A stretch of 20,913 nt of DNA from Emcibacter sp. (GTDB lineage: Bacteria > Pseudomonadota > Alphaproteobacteria > Sphingomonadales > Emcibacteraceae), in the NCBI GenBank assembly GCA_023142175.1, contig JAGLJX010000023.1:1-20913 (forward strand). Direction: 5' to 3'. Position 1 is the first letter of the stretch; the number at the start of each line of letters is the position of its first letter. Position numbers and translations under genes: made by a program. Under the pieces are notes generated by a model. That model ran no database searches, was not told the origin of the DNA, and was given only the letters and a program-made list of their open reading frames with translations. This document shows positions 15,875 to 20,913 of this stretch, piece by piece.

Positions 15875-16750
15875 ATGTCAGCCGCTACATACGACGACCG
15901 TGATGGTGTTATTTGGTATAATGGGAAGATGGTAAATTGGCGGGATGCTAAATTTCATGTGTTAACCCATGCACTCCATTATGCCAGCAGTGTATTTGAA
16001 GGTCAGAAAGCATACGGTGGCGTGATTTTTAAACTGCGGGAACATTCACAGCGTCTGATAGAATCCGGTCGTATGCTGGGTTTCGAAATTCCTTATACGG
16101 TGGAAGAAATTGATCAGGCCGCAAATGATGTGGTTAAGGCAAATGGCCTTGTCCATGCTTACGTGCGGCCCGTTGCATGGCGTGGCTCGGAAATGATGGG
16201 CGTTGCCACCAAGGGCTCCAAAATTCATTTTGCGGTCGCCGCATGGGAATGGCCGCCCTATTTCGGCGAGGAGGCTCTTCATAAAGGGCTTCGTCTGGAA
16301 ATCGCTAAATGGAAACGGCCATCACCGGAAACAGAACCGGTTCATGCCAAGGCCGCAGGGCTTTATATGATTGCCTCACTGTGCAAAGATGCTTCTATGG
16401 AAAATGGTTATGATGATGCGTTGATGCTGGATTATCGGGGGCAGGTCGCCGAAGCTACCGGCGCCAATATCTTTTTCCTGAAAGACGGTGTCCTGCATAC
16501 GCCTACACCGGATTGCTTCCTTGATGGCATTACCCGCCGAACTGTAATAGACCTTGCCAAAAAACGTGGTATTGAAGTTGTAGAGCGGGCGATTATGCCA
16601 GAAGAAATGGCTGATTTTGAGCAGGCTTTCCTGACCGGAACTGCCGCAGAGGTAACACCGCTTCGTGAAATTGGCCCTTATAATTTCGAGGTGGGCGATG
16701 TCTGTAAGGCATTGATGAAAGATTATCATGATCTGGTCAATGGGCGGTAG
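15875..16750 (+). CDS. ilvE: Branched-chain amino acid aminotransferase
   Basis: 291 residues of fold-type IV PLP enzymes. The lysine that forms the Schiff base is K159 in HAKAAGLY; other landmarks are HYASSVFEGQKAYGG (35-49), YVRPVAWRG (96-104), the cofactor-binding EATGANIFFLKDG, and LTGTAAEVTPLREI near the C-terminus. It catalyses the last step of valine, leucine and isoleucine synthesis and the first of their breakdown. GAGG lies eight bases before the ATG. The divergent neighbour is a MarR regulator. A terminator follows at 16774. Confidence 0.95.
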   Translation: MSAATYDDRDGVIWYNGKMVNWRDAKFHVLTHALHYASSVFEGQKAYGGVIFKLREHSQRLIESGRMLGFEIPYTVEEIDQAANDVVKANGLVHAYVRPVAWRGSEMMGVATKGSKIHFAVAAWEWPPYFGEEALHKGLRLEIAKWKRPSPETEPVHAKAAGLYMIASLCKDASMENGYDDALMLDYRGQVAEATGANIFFLKDGVLHTPTPDCFLDGITRRTVIDLAKKRGIEVVERAIMPEEMADFEQAFLTGTAAEVTPLREIGPYNFEVGDVCKALMKDYHDLVNGR

Positions 16751-16773
16751 ATTCGCATACTATATGGTTTAAG

Positions 16774-16801
16774 AAGGGCGGCTGTTATTGCCGTCTTTTT
16801 T
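16774..16801 (+). terminator. Intrinsic terminator of ilvE
   Basis: AAGGGCGGC (16774-16782) pairs with GCCGTCTTT (16790-16798), with two G-U pairs and a seven-base loop, followed by a T-run to 16801. A second, weaker hairpin with T-run follows (AACAGA 16808-16813, TCTGTT 16824-16829, then TTTT) and may act as a back-up. Confidence 0.75.
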
Positions 16802-16907
16802 ATGTCTAACAGAGCACGTTAATTCTGTTTTTTCCAAATTTAATTAAACATTATTCTGTATCGGCATCATAATACGAATTTTCTTATAGTTTGGGCTTGA
16901 GAAAAGG

Positions 16908-16935
16908 TTGCGTAGTGCGTTCTTTTGCCTATACT
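16908..16935 (+). promoter_or_regulatory. Candidate promoter of argG
   Basis: TTGCGT (16908-16913) and TATACT (16930-16935) are separated by 16 bases and lie 53 bases before the argG ATG. The gap 16802-16907 holds no gene. No convincing arginine-repressor box was recognised. Confidence 0.45.
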
Positions 16936-16988
16936 GCGCGTGAAATTTGATGATGCGGATTTATCATTCGCTATAGCAGGAAATACCA

Positions 16989-18221
16989 ATGTCTAAAGAA
17001 ATCAAGAAAGTTGTTCTGGCCTATTCCGGTGGGCTGGATACCTCCATCATCCTGAAATGGCTGAAGGATACTTACGACTGTGAAGTCGTGACCTTTACCG
17101 CTGACCTGGGGCAGGGCGAGGAACTGGAGCCCGCCCGCAAAAAAGCGGAAATGTTTGGTGTTAAAGAAATCTACATCGAAGACCTGCGTGAAGAATTTGT
17201 CCGCGACTATGTATTCCCCATGTTTCGGGCCAATGCGCTTTACGAGGGCGTTTACCTGCTCGGTACGTCCATCGCACGGCCCCTGATCGCCAAGCGACAG
17301 ATCGAAATTGCCCATGCGGTTGGTGCCGATGCGGTCTGTCACGGTGCAACCGGCAAAGGCAATGATCAGGTTCGGTTTGAACTTGGTTATTACGCCCTTG
17401 ATCCGGATATCAAGGTCATCGCCCCGTGGCGGGAATGGGATCTGAACAGTCGGACAAAATTGATCGACTATGCGGAAAAAAATCAAATTCCCGTAGCCAA
17501 AGACAAACGCGGCGAAGCACCTTTCTCCGTTGATGCCAATCTTCTGCATACCTCAAGTGAGGGCAAGCTGCTGGAAGACCCGTGGGAAGAAAGCCCGGAA
17601 TATGTCTTTAACCGGACGGTATCGCCCGAAGATGCGCCGGATAAGCCCACCTATATTGAAGTTGAATTTGAAAAGGGTGATGCGGTTGCCATTGACGGGA
17701 TTAAAATGTCTCCGGCAACTATCCTGACCAAGCTTAACGAATTGGGCGGGGCCAATGGTATTGGTCGTCTTGATCTGTTGGAAAACCGGTTTGTTGGCAT
17801 GAAATCACGGGGTATTTACGAAACACCCGGCGGAACGGTTCTGCTCACCGCGCATCGGGGTATTGAAAGCACCACGCTCGACAGTGGGGCTATGCATCTG
17901 AAAGATGAACTGATGCCCAAGTATGCCGAACTGATTTATAACGGCTTCTGGTTCTCACCAGAGCGGGAAATGCTACAGGCCCTGATTGACAAGTCACAGG
18001 AACATGTGAGCGGTACGGTTCGTTTGAAACTCTATAAGGGAGGCGTACATCTGGTAGGACGGAAATCGGATGAATCCCTCTATTCCATGGAGCATGTGAC
18101 TTTTGAAGAAGATGAGGTTTATGACCAACGTGATGCGGCAGGCTTTATCAAGCTGAACGCTTTGCGATTGCGGTTGCTGAATCAGCGGGGCAAGTCAAAA
18201 GTCAATCCTAGTCACAAGTAA
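16989..18221 (+). CDS. argG: Argininosuccinate synthase
   Basis: 410 residues, near the usual ~400. The N-type ATP pyrophosphatase P-loop AYSGGLDTS is at 11-19, [13 protein letters not shown] at 119-131, and [26 protein letters not shown] and [17 protein letters not shown] are standard family blocks. It joins citrulline and aspartate, with ATP cleavage to AMP, in arginine synthesis. A weak SD (AGCAGGA) precedes the ATG. It stands alone with its own promoter and terminates by running 14 bases into the convergent matB gene; no hairpin terminator is visible at the junction. Confidence 0.97.
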   Translation: MSKEIKKVVLAYSGGLDTSIILKWLKDTYDCEVVTFTADLGQGEELEPARKKAEMFGVKEIYIEDLREEFVRDYVFPMFRANALYEGVYLLGTSIARPLIAKRQIEIAHAVGADAVCHGATGKGNDQVRFELGYYALDPDIKVIAPWREWDLNSRTKLIDYAEKNQIPVAKDKRGEAPFSVDANLLHTSSEGKLLEDPWEESPEYVFNRTVSPEDAPDKPTYIEVEFEKGDAVAIDGIKMSPATILTKLNELGGANGIGRLDLLENRFVGMKSRGIYETPGGTVLLTAHRGIESTTLDSGAMHLKDELMPKYAELIYNGFWFSPEREMLQALIDKSQEHVSGTVRLKLYKGGVHLVGRKSDESLYSMEHVTFEEDEVYDQRDAAGFIKLNALRLRLLNQRGKSKVNPSHK

Positions 18222-19683
18222 ACAGGCTGTTATAGCTCTGACGCAGGATATTTTTCTGAACCTTGCCCATAGTATTTCTGGGCAGGGCTTTTAGAAAAAT
18301 TATCTTGCGCGGTTGTTTGAAGCGGGCCAGTTGTTCCGATAACTGATCCTGAATTTCCGATTCTGATAGGGTGATGTTTTCCGCCCTGATAATCACTGCG
18401 ACAACAGCTTCACCCATATCGGGATGAGGGCAGGCGATTACGGCGCTTTCCAGAATACCGGGTAAAAGATCGATGACGCTTTCAACCTCCTTGGGGTAGA
18501 TATTGAACCCGCCGGAAATAATAAGGTCTTTGGATCGACCCACGATTGACATTCGTCCCTGTTCGTCAGATACAGCCATGTCACCAGAGATAAAAAATCC
18601 GTCAGGGCGCATTTCATCGGCGGTTTTTTCCGGCATCTCCCAATAACCCTGAAACAGGTTGGGGCCTTTATATTCCAATATGCCAATTTCGCCGTGGGGA
18701 AGTTGCTTTCCAGATTCATCGCAAATACGAACAGCCACATTTGGCAGGGCAGAACCAACCGTTCCGGCAATACGTTCTCCTGTATAAGGATTGGACGTGA
18801 TCATTCCGGCTTCTGTCATGCCGTACCGTTCCAGTATACGCTGACCCGTAATGCTCTCAAAGGCATGGAAGGTTTCTTCTAATAATGGCGCCGAACCGGA
18901 TATGAAAAGCCGCATATTCTGACAAAGTTCGTGTGAGAAATTTTTGTGAACCAGCAGGCGGGTGTAAAAGGTGGGAACCCCCATCAGGACGGTGGACTTT
19001 GGGATCAGGCGGATCAGCGCATCCACATCGAGACGCGGCAGAAACCATACTGTAGAGCCGCCAAGTAAAGCACAATGAAGGGCAACAAATAGCCCATGCA
19101 CATGAAAAATTGGCAGGGCATGAAGCAAAATATCCTCTTGTTCCCAATGCCATATCTCATAAAGGGTTAGGGCGTTACTGGCCAGATTATCATGGCTGAG
19201 CATAGCGCCTTTCGATCGTCCGGTCGTGCCGGAGGTATAAAGAATTGCCGCGAGATCATTCGGTGCCATTTCTGCAATAGGATGGTATGGCTCACAATTT
19301 TCCGCATCTCGGCTCAGGGTTTCCAAAGCAAGTTTTGGGATGTTGTGAGAGGTGAAATCACCAACCAAAAGAGCAGGTCTGGCATCATTGATAAAATAAT
19401 CTACCTCATGTTTGGTATAGGCAGTATTCAGCGGCAGGTAAATTGCACCGGCCCGAAGGCAGGCAAGATACAGGCATACCGCCGACATGGATTTTTCCAC
19501 CTGCACCAATATGCGGTCGCCTTTTTCAATCTTATGAGTTTTTAGAACTGTCACCATTCTGGCCGACAGCTGATCCATCTGTGCATATGTCAGATGCGCC
19601 CCGTCTTCCTGTTGCAGGAAAGATTTGGTCAGGTCTTTGGGAAAACGTGACTGAAAGAGGGCATAGAGGTTGGCATTGTGCAT
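18208..19683 (-). CDS. matB: Malonyl-CoA synthetase (AMP-forming acyl-CoA synthetase, MatB type)
   Basis: The start is placed at the ATG at 19681-19683 ([10 protein letters not shown]) because MatB proteins begin M-x-N-L-F/Y; an in-frame ATG at 19719 would add 12 residues unlike the family. The 491-residue product has the adenylate-forming core [11 protein letters not shown] (149-159), [13 protein letters not shown] (189-201), [12 protein letters not shown] (233-244), RYGMTE (286-291), the hinge-region [18 protein letters not shown] (382-399), and PRNTMGK (468-474) with the catalytic lysine K474. It makes malonyl-CoA from malonate, CoA and ATP. No malonyl-CoA decarboxylase or malonate transporter gene is in the window. 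Divergent from a MarR-GNAT fusion gene; convergent with argG. A related acyl substrate is the main alternative. Confidence 0.85.
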   Translation of the reverse strand: MHNANLYALFQSRFPKDLTKSFLQQEDGAHLTYAQMDQLSARMVTVLKTHKIEKGDRILVQVEKSMSAVCLYLACLRAGAIYLPLNTAYTKHEVDYFINDARPALLVGDFTSHNIPKLALETLSRDAENCEPYHPIAEMAPNDLAAILYTSGTTGRSKGAMLSHDNLASNALTLYEIWHWEQEDILLHALPIFHVHGLFVALHCALLGGSTVWFLPRLDVDALIRLIPKSTVLMGVPTFYTRLLVHKNFSHELCQNMRLFISGSAPLLEETFHAFESITGQRILERYGMTEAGMITSNPYTGERIAGTVGSALPNVAVRICDESGKQLPHGEIGILEYKGPNLFQGYWEMPEKTADEMRPDGFFISGDMAVSDEQGRMSIVGRSKDLIISGGFNIYPKEVESVIDLLPGILESAVIACPHPDMGEAVVAVIIRAENITLSESEIQDQLSEQLARFKQPRKIIFLKALPRNTMGKVQKNILRQSYNSLFTCD

Positions 19684-19758
19684 AGGACATTCCACTGTTG
19701 TCTCTACCCTATAAACCATGACGTATTATCACTCAAATATTATTTATTTTAATAGCTC

Positions 19759-19786
19759 TTGTATAGTTTGTATTAACATTTATATT
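19759..19786 (+). promoter_or_regulatory. Candidate promoter of the MarR-GNAT gene
   Basis: TTGTAT (19759-19764) and TATATT (19781-19786) are 16 bases apart, 26 bases before the ATG at 19813. A weak opposing set (TTAATA complement of 19771-19776, TATTAA complement of 19749-19754) could serve matB, so the two promoters would overlap and could be controlled together. The gap is A+T-rich, which lowers confidence. Confidence 0.35.
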
Positions 19787-19812
19787 AATCCTTATGTAAA
19801 TAGGAGATAACC

Positions 19813-20760
19813 ATGAGTGAAGAATTATTTAGCAATCTTGGTATCGGCACCAGACTAAGGCGTGTCTATGATATGCTAAGCGTTGATATGGAGAAGCTAT
19901 ATCAGGAGGCGGGGCTGGAATTCAGGGTGCGTCATTTCCCCGTTGTCTTTGCTTTGCATAACCTGAAAGGCCTTACCATAGCCGAGCTTCAGAAGATTTC
20001 ACTTTTGACCCATTCCGCAATTTCCCAGACCGTAAAACAGCTTATGGAAAAAAATATTGTGGAAATGAAGGTGGGTGAGGATGCCCGCAGCCGTGTTGTT
20101 TATCTGACCACAACGGGCAAAGCTCTGGTCAAGCGTCTTCTCCCCATGTGGGAGATAGCCCATAAAGTGGTTTACGATTTGCGGCAGGAATCAGATCATG
20201 ATCTGTTGCTGGGTCTTAATGACTTTGAGGAAAACCTGCGGGCGCAGGACTTCTATCAACGCTATCAAAGTTACAATTCTAAAAGCCCGCGACCAGAAGT
20301 TAAAATCATACCTTTCCACGTAAAATACCGCAAAGACTGGCATGATATAAATAAGGAATGGGTGGAGAAATATTTTTCCATGGAAGCTGCGGATGGCAAA
20401 ACCCTTGAAAATCCGGAAAAATATATTCTTGATAAGGGCGGGGAGATTTATTTTGCGTTGGTTAACGGCGAGGTTCTGGGCGCTGTCGGCTTAAAACATC
20501 AAGGTGACGGAGAATATGAACTGACCAAAATGGGGGTGCGGCCCAAAGTTCAGGGACTAGGAATCGGGGGAAAACTCATAGAGATTATCATTGAACGCTT
20601 TAATGCAAGGGGCGGAAAAAATCTCTATCTGGAAACCAATGCTGTCCTGAAACCGGCCATTGCCCTTTATGCAAAATATGGTTTTGTGCATGTAAAATCC
20701 AGAGAAGATACCCCTTATGCCAGAGCCGATGTCTGTATGGAATATCAGCCAGATATGTGA
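19813..20760 (+). CDS. MarR-type regulator fused to a GNAT acetyltransferase domain
   Basis: 315 residues in two parts. Residues about 1-150 form a MarR winged helix: LKGLTIAELQKISLLTHSAI and SQTVKQLMEKNIVEMK (51-86), then wing GEDARSRVVYLTTTGKAL (88-105). Residues about 163-313 are a GNAT domain with IYFALVNGEVLGAVGL (212-227), acetyl-CoA loop VRPKVQGLGIGGKL (242-255), and NAVLKPAIALYAKYGF (276-291). MarR-GNAT fusions are a known architecture with few characterised members. TAGGAGATAACC precedes the ATG. It is divergent from matB, so either domain could act on malonate metabolism: DNA binding at the shared gap, or acetylation of the synthetase. Both are inference. Confidence 0.93.
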   Translation: MSEELFSNLGIGTRLRRVYDMLSVDMEKLYQEAGLEFRVRHFPVVFALHNLKGLTIAELQKISLLTHSAISQTVKQLMEKNIVEMKVGEDARSRVVYLTTTGKALVKRLLPMWEIAHKVVYDLRQESDHDLLLGLNDFEENLRAQDFYQRYQSYNSKSPRPEVKIIPFHVKYRKDWHDINKEWVEKYFSMEAADGKTLENPEKYILDKGGEIYFALVNGEVLGAVGLKHQGDGEYELTKMGVRPKVQGLGIGGKLIEIIIERFNARGGKNLYLETNAVLKPAIALYAKYGFVHVKSREDTPYARADVCMEYQPDM

Positions 20761-20771
20761 TTAGTTATGGT

Positions 20772-20801
20772 TTGCTTCCGCTGTTCTGGGTATGTTATAA
20801 T
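20772..20801 (+). promoter_or_regulatory. Candidate promoter of the VOC gene
   Basis: TTGCTT (20772-20777) and a consensus TATAAT (20796-20801) are separated by 18 bases and lie 28 bases before the ATG at 20830. It implies a transcription start separate from the MarR-GNAT gene. Confidence 0.5.
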
Positions 20802-20829
20802 AGTATAAACTAATAGAGGACATCATCAC

Positions 20830-20913
20830 ATGCCAAATCATCATAAAATAAATTATATTGAGTTTCCAGCCATAGATATTGATGCCACAAAAGCTTTTTT
20901 TATGAAGGCCTTT
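20830..20913 (+). CDS. VOC-family (glyoxalase/bleomycin-resistance-like) protein, 5' part only
   Basis: The first 28 codons of a gene cut by the window edge. HKINYIEFPAIDIDATKAFF is the characteristic first beta strand and helix of single-domain VOC proteins (typically INYIEFPATDI.ATKAFY). GAGGA (20816-20820) precedes the ATG with nine bases of spacing. VOC proteins are metal-dependent lyases, dioxygenases or binding proteins; nothing more specific can be said from this fragment. Confidence 0.75.
   Translation, partial: MPNHHKINYIEFPAIDIDATKAFFMKAF

Noticed and set aside
16840..16860. A+T-rich stretch upstream of argG resembling an ARG box
   Set aside because: The match to the E. coli TGAATAATTATTCA pattern is poor on one half and no second box is present.
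16971..17549. 192-codon open frame antisense to argG
   Set aside because: Fully opposite the conserved N-terminal half of argG with no domain of its own.
1..20913. CRISPR arrays, insertion sequences, tRNA or rRNA genes
   Set aside because: No regularly spaced repeats, transposase-like reading frames, terminal inverted repeats with target duplications, or cloverleaf-like segments were seen on either strand.

Overview
The window reads as ordinary chromosome from an alphaproteobacterium of moderate G+C content. The evidence is a bacterial-mitochondrial type petABC operon with a Rieske protein carrying a twin-arginine leader, the prs / rplY (CTC form) / pth / ychF block, the tightly overlapping lgt-midA-pgeF set, a UbiK-YbjN-ProC run, and a MarR regulator divergent from a branched-chain aminotransferase. 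I cannot name a genus; a marine member of the Emcibacterales, Kordiimonadales or Rhodospirillales is only a guess.

Layout. Positions 1-1819 hold the end of what looks like a surface or exopolysaccharide cluster: the tail of a polysaccharide-deacetylase-like protein and a FemAB/CelD-type GNAT enzyme. This part looks more A+T-rich than the rest. A 341-base gap follows with no full-length gene but a possible short leader ORF. Next is petABC (2161-4799), the cytochrome bc1 complex, closed by a clear terminator. A SAM methyltransferase (4870-5616) converges with a long minus-strand block (5597-12282). In transcription order that block is lgt, midA-like, pgeF, prs, rplY, pth, ychF and a MaoC-like hydratase. 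It covers lipoprotein maturation, complex I assembly, nucleoside and PRPP metabolism, and translation quality control. Divergent from lgt on the plus strand are ubiK, a YbjN-like gene and proC (12432-14049).

Positions 14167-15290 encode a six-helix membrane protein with a DUF2975-like C-terminal half, overlapped by a small XRE/YozG-like regulator. A PetP-like MarR regulator is divergent from ilvE (15301-16750). argG follows behind its own promoter and converges, with a 14-base overlap, on a malonyl-CoA synthetase (matB). Divergent from matB is a MarR-GNAT fusion. The window ends in the first 28 codons of a VOC (glyoxalase-like) protein with a good promoter.

I found no mobile element, CRISPR array, tRNA or rRNA, and no clearly new multi-gene system. 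The observations most worth a second look are: the MarR-GNAT fusion beside an acyl-CoA synthetase that carries the PX4GK acetylation motif; the PetP-like regulator without an adjacent PetR but about 10 kb from petABC; the DUF2975-like membrane protein with an extra N-terminal half, paired with an XRE regulator; a possible uORF with SD-sequestering pairing in front of petA; and an inverted repeat in the leader of rplY.
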